The translations under genes and the position numbers were made by a program. Shown piece by piece: positions 17,779 to 25,936 of a stretch of 49,178 nt of DNA. This DNA is from Halobacteriales archaeon QH_6_64_20 (lineage in GTDB: Archaea; Halobacteriota; Halobacteria; Halobacteriales; Halococcaceae): NCBI GenBank assembly GCA_003021235.1, contig PXQR01000141.1:1748-50925 (forward strand), written 5' to 3'. Each line of letters opens with the position of its first letter. Within the stretch, counting starts at the first letter, position 1. The notes beneath the pieces were generated by a model. The model did no database searches and was not told where the DNA came from. It saw only the letters and a list, made by a program, of their open reading frames with translations.

Positions 17779-18858
17779 TCAGTCGCGTCGACGCCTCGTC
17801 AGCAGTGCAACCGCTAGAAGCGCGATCACGGCCGCGAGAAGGCCGAAGCCCGGCCCGGTCGTCTCGGTCGCCTGGCCGCCACCGGCCGTCTCCGCCGCGG
17901 TGGATGCCGGAGCATCGGTCGACGTCTCGGTAGCGGTCGCTTCGGCCGTAGCCGTTGTCGTCTCGGTGGTCGTAGCCGCCTCGGTCGTAGCCGCCCCAGT
18001 GGTCATGGCTGCTTCGGTGGTCGCCCTGGTGGTGGTCGCCTCGGCAGCCGTGGTCGTGGTCATCCCGGCGGTCATTTCGGTGGCCGTGGCCGACTCGGTA
18101 GTCGTTTCCGTCGCGGTGGCCGTATCGGTCGCTCCGGCCCTGACGGCCGTCAGGGTCCCTGCATCCGTACTCGTCGAGGTGCTCGCGCCGCCGGCCGGGT
18201 CCGGTGTCCTCGTGTTCGAGGCCGATGCGTTCGGGGCCGATACGTTCGATTCCGTGGCGTTCGGTGCCGTCGCGTTCGGGTCGATCGTATAGCGGACTTC
18301 GACCGGTCCGTCGGTGTTGCCCTGCGGGTCCGAGGTAGTGACGTCGAGGGCGAACCCGCGCAGTCCTTGCGGGTCGGGAATCGCGATCTCGGTGTTTCTA
18401 ACGTTGTCGACCCGTACCGAGATCTGACTGCCCGGTCGGACGTTCCGATAGGCGGAGGTCAGCGTGATCACGAGGCGATCGCCCGCGGGATTGGTCGAGA
18501 CGTCGACCGGGCCGGCGGGAACGCTCCCGTTAGCGTCGGGAGGGGTGATACGGACCTCGACATCGCGGGCGGTGACGCCGGCGACGCTCCCCGAAAAGTC
18601 CGGATCGGCGTCGTAATTGAGCGTTACTCGCTTGAGCCCGTTTCGAGTGACGGAGTCGTTTTGTCCGGCGACTACCGTGACCCGGTACTCGGCAGTGGCA
18701 CCAGGGGCGGGAGGATTCGCGTAGGTCGAACCGCTATCGGGTTCGAGCGCGATCGCCGGGAGGGCACTGATAGCACCGAAAACGGTCAACAGGACCAGCG
18801 AAACGGCGACGATCCGGCCGTATGAATCGATCATAGTCGTCGGAGGCTTCGGAGACAT
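17779..18858 (-). CDS. PGF-CTERM surface protein, paralogue B
   Basis: About 359 residues. Signal peptide VAVSLVLLTVFGAISALPAIA, then a domain closely parallel to paralogue A: GLKRVTLNYDADPDFSGSV, ARDVEVRITPPDANGSVPAG, NTEIAIPDPQGLRGFALDV, and PVEVRYTIDPNAT. The Thr/Ala/Glu stalk is longer and differently composed. It ends ETTGPGFGLLAAVIALL plus RRRRD, the PGF-CTERM anchor signal. Start ATG at 18858 is chosen because GGAAGG lies 9 bases upstream; 18864 or 18834 are alternatives. Tandem orientation with A suggests duplication. Confidence 0.88.
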   Translation of the reverse strand: MSPKPPTTMIDSYGRIVAVSLVLLTVFGAISALPAIALEPDSGSTYANPPAPGATAEYRVTVVAGQNDSVTRNGLKRVTLNYDADPDFSGSVAGVTARDVEVRITPPDANGSVPAGPVDVSTNPAGDRLVITLTSAYRNVRPGSQISVRVDNVRNTEIAIPDPQGLRGFALDVTTSDPQGNTDGPVEVRYTIDPNATAPNATESNVSAPNASASNTRTPDPAGGASTSTSTDAGTLTAVRAGATDTATATETTTESATATEMTAGMTTTTAAEATTTRATTEAAMTTGAATTEAATTTETTTATAEATATETSTDAPASTAAETAGGGQATETTGPGFGLLAAVIALLAVALLTRRRRD

Positions 18859-19035
18859 GCACATATTCCTTCCGATACGGAACAGCGATAAAGGATTATT
18901 GTAACACCACTCGACAACGGTCTCGGGAACATCGACGCCGTGAGGTCGCTCTCGTGTTCGGGTTCGACCGTCAGTCGGGCGGAGTCGCGTTCGGAGCTCC
19001 GAGGGTTCGGGGTCGGGGCGACTCGCCCCGGCGAC

Positions 19036-19989
19036 TCATCCGAACTTCCCGGTGATGTAGTCCTCGACGCGCTCGGAGGCGGGGTTCTCGAAGATCTTCT
19101 GGGTGTCGTCGAATTCGACGAGTTCTCCGCCCGTGAGAAACACCGCGGTCTTATCAGAGATACGGGCGGCCTGTTGCATGTTGTGGGTGACGATGATCAC
19201 CGTGAACTCGGATGCGAGGTCGTCGATGAGGTCTTCGATCTGGCTCGTCGCGATCGGATCGAGCGCGCTCGCCGGCTCGTCCATTAGAACGACCTCCGGA
19301 TCGACCGCGATCGCCCGCGCGATACAGAGGCGTTGTTGCTGTCCACCTGACAGTTCGAGCCCGGACTCGTCCAGGCGATCCTTCACTTCGTCCCACAGTG
19401 CCGCCTCCCTGAGCGAGCGTTCGACGATCTCGTCGTGATCGCCCTCGATACCCTGGATGTTCAGTCCGTAGGCGACGTTGTCGTAGACGCTTTTCGGGAA
19501 CGGGTTGGGTTTCTGGAACACCATGCCGACCTTTCGCCGCAGCGCGATCGGATCGACATCGGCGTCGTAGACGTTCTTCTCGCCGAGGTACAGTTCCCCT
19601 TCGACCCGGGCGGCGTCGACGAGGTCGTTCATTCGGTTGATACACCGGAGGAAGGTCGATTTCCCACAGCCGGAGGGACCGATCATCGCCGTGACCTTGT
19701 TTTCGGGCACGGCCATCGAAACGTCACGAAGCGCCTGCTCGTCGTTGTACCAGACGTCGATGTTCCGGGACTCGACGATCGTCCGATCGGGTTCGGAGGC
19801 GCGTTCGGATTCCTCCAAGCCGGCGTTCACGCTCGTCGAGACGAGCATGTCGTCGTCGGTTGGGTCCCTGCCCGGGGTTGAGCGTTCGGTATCGGTTCTC
19901 GCGTCGTTCGTCGAGCCGGCGCTGTCGGTCGAGCCGGTGCTCTCGGCCGTACTTGCTTGCAGTTCGGACGTGGATTCTTCGTTGCTCAT
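19036..19989 (-). CDS. pstB: phosphate ABC transporter ATP-binding protein
   Basis: 317 residues. The ATPase core has Walker A GPSGCGKS near residue 104, FQKPNPFP, the signature [14 protein letters not shown], Walker [14 protein letters not shown] and the switch His in VIIVTHNM. The first 70 residues are a Ser/Thr/Glu low-complexity extension not found in bacterial PstB. It energises phosphate uptake through PstCA. Last gene of the pstSCAB block; 10 bases separate it from pstA. No phoU follows, unlike many bacterial pst operons. Confidence 0.96.
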   Translation of the reverse strand: MSNEESTSELQASTAESTGSTDSAGSTNDARTDTERSTPGRDPTDDDMLVSTSVNAGLEESERASEPDRTIVESRNIDVWYNDEQALRDVSMAVPENKVTAMIGPSGCGKSTFLRCINRMNDLVDAARVEGELYLGEKNVYDADVDPIALRRKVGMVFQKPNPFPKSVYDNVAYGLNIQGIEGDHDEIVERSLREAALWDEVKDRLDESGLELSGGQQQRLCIARAIAVDPEVVLMDEPASALDPIATSQIEDLIDDLASEFTVIIVTHNMQQAARISDKTAVFLTGGELVEFDDTQKIFENPASERVEDYITGKFG

Positions 19990-19999
19990 TATCGTTTCC

Positions 20000-21610
20000 T
20001 TAACTCTCGCGCTGATACTTGTTACGCAGGACGATCGCGACCGAGTTCATCGCTAATAATATCACCAACAGGACGACGATGCCGGCCGGGACGGCCTTAG
20101 TGTAGAATTCCTCGCTTGCGAAGAGCGTCGCCCAGGCGAAGACCTGCAGCGGCATCGCGCTCACGCTCGCCTCTAGGCTACTCGGCAGGCTGTACAGAAC
20201 GTTCGGCGCGCCGATCATGATGAGCGGTGCAGTCTCGCCGATCGCCCGGCCGAGCGCGAGGATCGTCCCGGTCAGAATCCCTGGGAACGCACGCGGAAGC
20301 ACGACGTTTTTTACCGTCTGCCAGCGCGTCGCACCCATCCCGTAGGAGGCTTCGCGCATCGAATCTGGTACCGACCGGATCGCCTCGCGCGCGGAGATAA
20401 TAACGATCGGGAGGATGAGAAGCCCCAGCGTCGCGCCCCCGATCAGCGCCGTGCCCGGCGACCGTCCGAGGTACGTGACGAACAGGCCGAGTCCTAAGAG
20501 TCCGTAGACCACGGAGGGAACCCCTGCGAGGTTCGAGATGTTCACGTCGATGATTCTGGTAAATCGGTTATCGGGCGCGTACTCTTCGAGGTAGACCGCC
20601 GTCCCGACACCGAGTGGAAAGGATAACACGGCGACGATGAGCATCATGACGATTGAACCGCCGATCGCCGGGTAAAAGCCCGCCTCCGCCGCGGAACTGC
20701 TACTGTGCGGACTCGTCAGGAACTGCCAGTCGACCCACGAGTCTGGACCAGCGAACCCGACCGACTCGACGACGAACGCACCGACCAACGCGCCACCGAG
20801 CATGACCGCCGGTACGAGCAGGCCGATCCGTCTCTGAGGCTTGCTGAGGACGGTCCTAACGTACGTCGCGGTCGGGACGATCGCCACGGCGGCGAGCACG
20901 GTCGCCGGCACCGCAGTCAAGCCGACGAATGGGCCGACGAATCCCGAGACGAACACGACGAGAAATGCCGCTCCGCCGGCGGCGATGCTGGTTCGTCGGC
21001 TCTTCGACCGCCTCTCAGCGTATACACCGACCGCTAATGCGATCGGCGCGCCGAGCGAGAGATCGAGAAAGGTCGCCCCGGTCAGGCTCGTGAGGTACGT
21101 CCCGACCAGGTCGGGCACGACGAGCACCGAGCCGACGAGGAGCGTTCCCAAGACCGCGAAGCGTGCGAGGAAGGGGAGTCTACGATCGAGCCGTTCGATA
21201 CCGGTCGCGGCGGCGAGTGGAAGAACCAGCGCGAGTACGTACCCGAACCAGGTGATCGGCGGGACGATATCGACGAACACCATCGCAATCCCCGCACCGA
21301 ACATGAGCGAGACGACGAACAACCCGATCGCGGCCGTGCCGGCGCTCAGTGCCGCGCGATTGCGCCACGCGAGATACCCCGAGACCGCGAGCGTCGGCAC
21401 GACGAGGGTGCAGAAGAAGACGAGATGCCAGCCGGGATCGGCGGTGAGCGGCTGGATCGCGTCGTTCGCGATATAGACGAGAAAGATCGTCACCATAACG
21501 ATACCGAACAGCGTTGCCCCGAGTAGCAGGTAGCGAAAGACCGTCCCAGCGGTCTTGCTGACTTCTCCGAACCCTTCGACGTATTCCTCCGCGCCGGTGC
21601 CGGTCGCCAT
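20000..21610 (-). CDS. pstA: phosphate ABC transporter permease PstA with N-terminal membrane extension
   Basis: 536 residues, versus about 280-300 for bacterial PstA. The C-terminal 280 residues are the permease: [39 protein letters not shown], the EAA loop [14 protein letters not shown] and [16 protein letters not shown]. The first about 250 residues add several more hydrophobic helices of unknown role, an extension I would expect in other haloarchaeal PstA proteins. Stop is 10 bases before pstB and its start is adjacent to the pstC stop, so the genes are tightly coupled. Confidence 0.95.
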   Translation of the reverse strand: MATGTGAEEYVEGFGEVSKTAGTVFRYLLLGATLFGIVMVTIFLVYIANDAIQPLTADPGWHLVFFCTLVVPTLAVSGYLAWRNRAALSAGTAAIGLFVVSLMFGAGIAMVFVDIVPPITWFGYVLALVLPLAAATGIERLDRRLPFLARFAVLGTLLVGSVLVVPDLVGTYLTSLTGATFLDLSLGAPIALAVGVYAERRSKSRRTSIAAGGAAFLVVFVSGFVGPFVGLTAVPATVLAAVAIVPTATYVRTVLSKPQRRIGLLVPAVMLGGALVGAFVVESVGFAGPDSWVDWQFLTSPHSSSSAAEAGFYPAIGGSIVMMLIVAVLSFPLGVGTAVYLEEYAPDNRFTRIIDVNISNLAGVPSVVYGLLGLGLFVTYLGRSPGTALIGGATLGLLILPIVIISAREAIRSVPDSMREASYGMGATRWQTVKNVVLPRAFPGILTGTILALGRAIGETAPLIMIGAPNVLYSLPSSLEASVSAMPLQVFAWATLFASEEFYTKAVPAGIVVLLVILLAMNSVAIVLRNKYQRES

Positions 21611-22570
21611 TCAGTACTCCTCCCGGTAGCGCGCGGCGACCGCGTCGCTAATGACGTTCATCGTGAGGGTGATGGCGAACAACGTGATCCCGATCGCAAA
21701 GAGGCTCCGGTAGGCAAGTCCGCCGCCGGTAACGTCACCGGTAAGCAACTGCACCATCGCCGCAGTCATCGGCATTGCGCTGTCGAGGTACGACGCAGGA
21801 TTGAGCGGGTTTAGGAAGTTCGCCTGCGAACCGGCGGCGACCGTCACGGCCATCGTCTCGCCGATCGCCCGCGAGAGCGCGAGAATGAACGACGAGAAGA
21901 CACCTGATATCGATGCGGGGACGACGATACCTGTCGAGACGTCGAACTTCGTTGCCCCCATGCCATACCCCGCCTCCCGGAGTTCGTCGGGCACCGCGCT
22001 CATGGCGTCTTCGGAGATCGAGGCGACCATCGGGATGATCATGATCCCGACGACGATCGATGCTGAGGCCATGTTGAAAAACCCGATGTCGGGAAACACC
22101 CTCTCGAGCGCGGGCGTGATGTAAATGAGCGCGAAGAAGCCGTAGACGACGGTCGGGACGCCCGCGAGGATTTCGAGGGCGGGTTTGAGCTTCGATCGGA
22201 GGTCAGCACTCGCGTATTCGGAGAGGTAGATCGCGGTTGCGACTCCCAGTGGAATTGCGATGACCGCAGAACCGATGACGATCTGTAGCGTGGCGGTTAC
22301 GAGCGCTAATACGCCGAAGTCCCCCGTGCTGGTCTGCCAGGTAGTGCCAGTGAAAAAGTCTATGGCTGCCACCGTCTGGCCCTCGACATCGAGAAGGCTA
22401 GCCGTGACGTCGAAGAACTTCGCCGCCTCGGTGGTCAACAACAGGATAATGGCGACAGTTGTTACGATCGATAGGACGGCGCAGAAGAAGAAAAACGCCC
22501 GCGTCAACAGCTCTTGAGGAGCGTTCTCCGTTCGTCGGGTGAGGTCGTTCGTGATGTCGTCCGTGCTCAT
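21611..22570 (-). CDS. pstC: phosphate ABC transporter permease PstC
   Basis: 319 residues with about six membrane helices. Conserved segments: IPLGVATAIYLSEYAS, GVPTVVYGFFALIYI, the EAA loop EAGYGMGATKFDVS and LSRAIGETMAVTVAAG. Pairs with PstA to form the membrane channel. Stop codon abuts the pstA start (no gap). A 61-base gap separates it from pstS upstream. Confidence 0.95.
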   Translation of the reverse strand: MSTDDITNDLTRRTENAPQELLTRAFFFFCAVLSIVTTVAIILLLTTEAAKFFDVTASLLDVEGQTVAAIDFFTGTTWQTSTGDFGVLALVTATLQIVIGSAVIAIPLGVATAIYLSEYASADLRSKLKPALEILAGVPTVVYGFFALIYITPALERVFPDIGFFNMASASIVVGIMIIPMVASISEDAMSAVPDELREAGYGMGATKFDVSTGIVVPASISGVFSSFILALSRAIGETMAVTVAAGSQANFLNPLNPASYLDSAMPMTAAMVQLLTGDVTGGGLAYRSLFAIGITLFAITLTMNVISDAVAARYREEY

Positions 22571-22631
22571 TTAGGATGGTAATTCGATCGGGTAGTCAAA
22601 AACGCTTGATACTCACTACGTCGCGCTCGGG

Positions 22632-23705
22632 TCAGCCCGACTGGTTTATAGCCTGCATGAGCTTGTCCATCTGCTCTTGTTGTTGTTGGTCGTCAAGCGG
22701 CACGTATCCGACCTCGTTGGCGACGATCTCCGTGCTCGTGGAGTTCTCCATCCAGAACTGGAGATACTGGGCGATGTGCTCCTCGGAGAGCGCCGACATC
22801 GCCGGGTACGTGAACAGGGGACGCGCCAAGGGCGTATACTCGCCGGATTTCGCCGTCTCGAGCGAAGGTTCAACACAACCATCGCCATTGTCGATGCTGA
22901 GTCCTTTTACCGCGTCGGTGTTTTCGCTGTAGTACGCGAAGCCGAGGAAGCCAAGTCCGGTTTCGGACTGACTGACGCCCTGGACGATAGTTCGATCCTG
23001 TTCGGTTCCCTGGTAATCCCCGCGCAGTCCCGGTCCGTCCTCGCCGATGATCGCCTCGATGAAATAGTCGTACGTGCCCGACGCTTCCGAGGGTCCGTAA
23101 AGATCGAAGGGCTCATCCGGCCAGTCGGAGTTAACGTCGCTCCAGTTCGTCGGCGGGTCTTCCGCCGACCAGATCTGGCTGAGTTCGTCCGTTGTCATGC
23201 AGTCGACCCAGTCGCTGTTGTTGTTGGCTACAACGGTCAATGCGTCCGTCGCGACGGTCAATTCGACCGGTTCGACGCCGTTATCACTGCACAGTTGCTG
23301 TTCTTCCTCTTTGATCGGTCGGGACGCATTGTTGATGTCCGTCTGGCCCGGACAGAAGAAGTTCTCGAACCCGCCGCCGGAGCCGGTCGACTGAATATTG
23401 ATTTCCACTTGAGGGTTATCCTGTCGAAAACGCTCTGACATGGCAGTCGCCAGCGGGAACACCGTCGAGGACCCCGCGATGTCGATCGTTCCCGACAGCT
23501 GGCCGCTACTGCCGCCACTGGTAGTTGTTTCACCACCACCACTGGTGGTTGTTTCGCCACTGCCGCCACTGGTAGTTGTTTCGCCACTGCCGCCACTGGT
23601 AGTTGTTTCGCCACTGCCGCCACCGCCATCACCACCGGCGCAACCGGCGAGTGCGGCTACACCGGCGGCACCGGTTGTCGCTAGAAATTTCCGTCTCGAT
23701 GCCAT
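22632..23705 (-). CDS. pstS: phosphate-binding lipoprotein PstS
   Basis: 357 residues from ATG 23705. Tat-type lipoprotein signal: SRRKFLATTGAAG then the lipobox ALAGC, so it is lipid-anchored outside the cell. A Gly/Ser/Glu/Thr tandem-repeat linker (unit GGSGETTTS) precedes the binding domain: IDIAGSSTVFPLATAMSERF, IQSTGSGGGFENF and YGPSEASGTYDYF (phosphate-contact loops). A start 12 codons upstream at 23741 is possible, since a TATA element lies about 35 bases before it. First gene of pstSCAB. Confidence 0.94.
   Translation of the reverse strand: MASRRKFLATTGAAGVAALAGCAGGDGGGGSGETTTSGGSGETTTSGGSGETTTSGGGETTTSGGSSGQLSGTIDIAGSSTVFPLATAMSERFRQDNPQVEINIQSTGSGGGFENFFCPGQTDINNASRPIKEEEQQLCSDNGVEPVELTVATDALTVVANNNSDWVDCMTTDELSQIWSAEDPPTNWSDVNSDWPDEPFDLYGPSEASGTYDYFIEAIIGEDGPGLRGDYQGTEQDRTIVQGVSQSETGLGFLGFAYYSENTDAVKGLSIDNGDGCVEPSLETAKSGEYTPLARPLFTYPAMSALSEEHIAQYLQFWMENSTSTEIVANEVGYVPLDDQQQQEQMDKLMQAINQSG
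23511..23615. repeat. 27-base tandem repeat in pstS linker
   Basis: Four units of 27, 24, 27 and 27 bases. The last two (23562-23588 and 23589-23615) are identical, each coding on the minus strand for the 9-residue linker unit GGSGETTTS (read in-frame). Copy number can change by slippage without breaking the frame because units are multiples of three. Confidence 0.85.
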
Positions 23706-23771
23706 TGAACGCCGTTCTGAGCCTCCCGTCATCAAAAACACCGATCATCGGCAGTATAATAGTCCTTTCGA

Positions 23772-23800
23772 ATTTTATATATTTCAAAGCTATTTATATA
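23772..23800 (-). promoter_or_regulatory. two TATA-like elements upstream of pstS
   Basis: On the minus strand TATATAAATA (about 23791-23800) and ATATATAAAA (about 23772-23781). The nearer one would place transcription start around 23750, giving a short leader to either candidate ATG. Confidence 0.5.
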
Positions 23801-23805
23801 TGTCG

Positions 23806-23823
23806 CTACATAGTGCTATGTGG
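23806..23823. promoter_or_regulatory. palindrome next to the pst TATA box, candidate operator
   Basis: CTACATAG-TG-CTATGTGG, arms 7 of 8 matching, directly upstream (minus-strand sense) of the distal TATA element. Its position at the TFB-recognition side fits an activator or repressor site for phosphate control. No known archaeal phosphate regulator site is recognised. Confidence 0.4.
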
Positions 23824-24182
23824 TAGAAGCATGGTAACCGTACTCAATCGCGCCGACTTTCGCTTCGCACGGCTATCGATTTCAGGACCGATCCGATCCT
23901 GCCGGCTCACTGACACCGGACCGATCGACGATGGGACTTCCATCGGCGTCGAAGCGAGTCAGCACACGGCACATAAACGGGGACCGACGAGCGTCGAGCG
24001 ACCTGGCGCGCACCGGTCCGTCACGTCGCTCCGGGTCGAACGTGCCACCGAATCGGGCGCGAACCGTCACTTGCTCGTTGTTCAGTCGTTGACGGGCCTC
24101 CAGCATAGCTGACCATACCCGACGACATTTCTATATACTTTTTCACCAAAATAGTTATTTACTGCCCCTTCGAGTGGCGAGT

Positions 24183-25196
24183 ATGGATCGAAACCGATCC
24201 ACGGCGGTAGGGAGGAGGACGTTCGTGAGAGGAACTGGCGCAGCGTTCGGAGCGGCAGCGCTCGGTGGAAGCGCGGCCGCAAGCGGGACCGAAAGCACAG
24301 GTGAGGTCAACGGCGGCGCAGGTGAACTCGACTTCGCCGAGAACGACGATCCGATCGTCATCGCTCACCGCGGGTTCGCGGGCGCTTATCCCGAGAACAC
24401 GATCGCAGCGGCAGTCGGATCGTCGCTTTCGAACGCCGACGCCGTCGAGATCGACGTCGTGCCCTGTGCGGACGGCACGCCGGTCGTCTTTCACGACAAC
24501 GGTCTCTCCGAACGGGACGACGGCGGTCTCACCGAGGTCGAAGGGCTGGTATGGGAGGCCGACTGCGATACCGTAACGAGCGCTGAAGTCCTCGAAAGCG
24601 GCGAGACGGTCCCGACGTTCGAGGCACTCATGGACGCGGTGCCCCCTGGATTGGGTGTCAACATCGAACTCAAGAACCCCGGATCGGAGGACTTGGACTT
24701 TGCGACCGATCTCTCCGATGACGCGCTGGAGCAACGAAAAGACCTCTGGCAACCGTTCGTCCGCGACGTACTGGAGATCGCGTCGGAGTACGACAACGAC
24801 GTACTCGTCATATCCTTTTACGAGGCAGCGCTCGCGGTCACGCGCGAGATCGCTCCCGAGGTTCCGATCGGCGTGCTCCCGTGGGACTCGATCGAGTTCG
24901 CGATCGACGTCGCCCGCGAGTACGACTGTGAAGCGATCCACCCACCGTACGACATGATCCAGGAGACGCCGTTTTTCAACGACGGCGTCTACGTCGACGA
25001 CCCGAACTACAGTGACGTCGATCTGTTAGAGGTCGCTCACGAGGACGGTCGCGAGGTGAACGTCTACACGCTCACGACGTGGTACCAAGCCGAGCAACTG
25101 GCCGCAGCGGGCGTCGACGGTCTCGTCACCGATTACCCCGGGTTGCTCCTCGCGAGCGACGCCGACGAAGGCGAGGGAGCGAGGACTGATGGCTGA
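24183..25196 (+). CDS. secreted glycerophosphodiester phosphodiesterase
   Basis: 337 residues. Tat signal peptide with RRTFVRGTGAAFG. GDPD domain: HRG at 62-64 (IVIAHRGFAGAYPENT), EID near 89-91, HD at 104-105 (VVFHDNG), NIELKNPG and a late VDGLVTDYPG, all expected metal/catalytic positions. It hydrolyses glycerophosphodiesters outside the cell, releasing glycerol phosphate. Location beside pstSCAB and a shared promoter region suggest induction by phosphate starvation. ATG 24183 is chosen; a GTG nine bases upstream is possible. The stop overlaps the start of the next small gene by 8 bases. Confidence 0.92.
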   Translation: MDRNRSTAVGRRTFVRGTGAAFGAAALGGSAAASGTESTGEVNGGAGELDFAENDDPIVIAHRGFAGAYPENTIAAAVGSSLSNADAVEIDVVPCADGTPVVFHDNGLSERDDGGLTEVEGLVWEADCDTVTSAEVLESGETVPTFEALMDAVPPGLGVNIELKNPGSEDLDFATDLSDDALEQRKDLWQPFVRDVLEIASEYDNDVLVISFYEAALAVTREIAPEVPIGVLPWDSIEFAIDVAREYDCEAIHPPYDMIQETPFFNDGVYVDDPNYSDVDLLEVAHEDGREVNVYTLTTWYQAEQLAAAGVDGLVTDYPGLLLASDADEGEGARTDG

Positions 25197-25335
25197 ATGC
25201 TTGCGCTGTGGGGCGTTCGTCACCGAGAACTACGTCCGTGTGTTCGCTCTCGAAGGCGAATCCGGTCCACGGGTCTGTCCGCACTGCGAGAACGCCGTTC
25301 GCGACGGAACGGAGATCAGACTGGCTCGGCACTGA
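25189..25335 (+). CDS. small zinc-ribbon protein (DUF7563-like, 48 residues)
   Basis: A 48-residue protein beginning inside the last codons of the phosphodiesterase gene (8-base overlap), so translation is probably coupled. Two CxxC pairs: CLRCGAFVTENYVRVFAL and RVCPHCENAVRDGTEI, the pattern of the haloarchaeal DUF7563 family (name from memory). The C-terminus RLARH ends 16 bases before the stop of the convergent remnant at 25351. Function unknown. Confidence 0.8.
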   Translation: MAECLRCGAFVTENYVRVFALEGESGPRVCPHCENAVRDGTEIRLARH

Positions 25336-25350
25336 TAGCTGACCGATCGA

Positions 25351-25752
25351 CTACGCGACGATGTCCCCGACACTGGAATTGACGTTGACGTAGTACTGCC
25401 AGAGGTACAGCGTCACCACCGAGCGGTAGGGTACCCACGCCTTCGCCCGGTCGCGCATCTCCGCGCGGGTGCGGTCGCCGAGCAGTTCCGCTTCGTCGTA
25501 GAGGGTTAACCCGGCGGCCGATTGCAGGGTTTCGGTTCCGAAATCCACCTCCAGTTTGTAGACGTCCTTGCGAGCTTCGGGGAACTCGGCGACCGAGACG
25601 ATCTCGCCGATACGCATCTCCACGCTCTCGAGGAACGCTTCCGGAGCGATGTCGGGTTCGTCGATGCCCACCCGTGCCCCTGCTCGGGAGTACCCATCGC
25701 TCCTCGGGGTGGCTCGTATCGAGCGGAAGAACCCGTACGGCGGAGCGTCCAC
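25351..25752 (-). pseudogene. hybrid remnant: CsaA-like tRNA-binding domain joined to an AlkA-like C-terminus
   Basis: 134 codons that look like pieces of two unrelated families. Residues about 35-90 match the N-terminal half of the CsaA/tRNA-binding OB fold (MRIGEIVSVAEFPEARKDVY, KLEVDFGTETLQSAAG). The second half of that fold is missing. The last 37 residues instead match the C-terminal tail of AlkA-type DNA-3-methyladenine glycosylase (EMRDRAKAWVPYRSVVTLYL; compare E. coli AlkA IRRYAERWKPWRSYALLHIW). The likely junction is near 25462-25480. A deletion fusing two genes fits best. Neither half should be functional: the glycosylase helix-hairpin-helix and catalytic Asp are absent. It lies upstream of and divergent from dnaG. 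Confidence 0.6.
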
Positions 25753-25936
25753 GGTAGCGGGCGACCGAGCGAGGACACGACGGCGCTCGTATGCCGGTTC
25801 GGCGGTGGACGACCCGGAGCACTCGACAGCACACCTCTCGGACGACAGATATATGTTCCACTCGAAACTTACCTTTCGTGTCCATGAGTACCGTTCATGG
25901 GGTTACCATCACGCCCCGCACAGGGGCAGTTCATCA

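Larger units (their letters stand above)
23706..24182. other. shared control region of pstSCAB and glycerophosphodiesterase
   Basis: 477 bases without a convincing gene. The part near pstS (23756-23825) is very AT-rich with two TATA-like elements on the minus strand and a palindrome (separate entries). The part near 24125-24160 is again AT-rich (TTTCTATATACTTTTTC) and should hold the promoter of the gene at 24183. The middle is G+C rich; its small open frames (23882-24106 minus, 23832-24112 plus) code Arg-rich, non-acidic peptides and are not called. Confidence 0.55.

Noticed and set aside
16500-18130. Periodic sequence resembling a repeat array or CRISPR
   Set aside because: It is Thr/Glu/Ala codon repetition in the stalks of two surface proteins; no spacer structure.
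23882-24106. Small minus-strand ORF upstream of pstS
   Set aside because: Arg-rich and non-acidic, no recognisable family, inside a promoter region.
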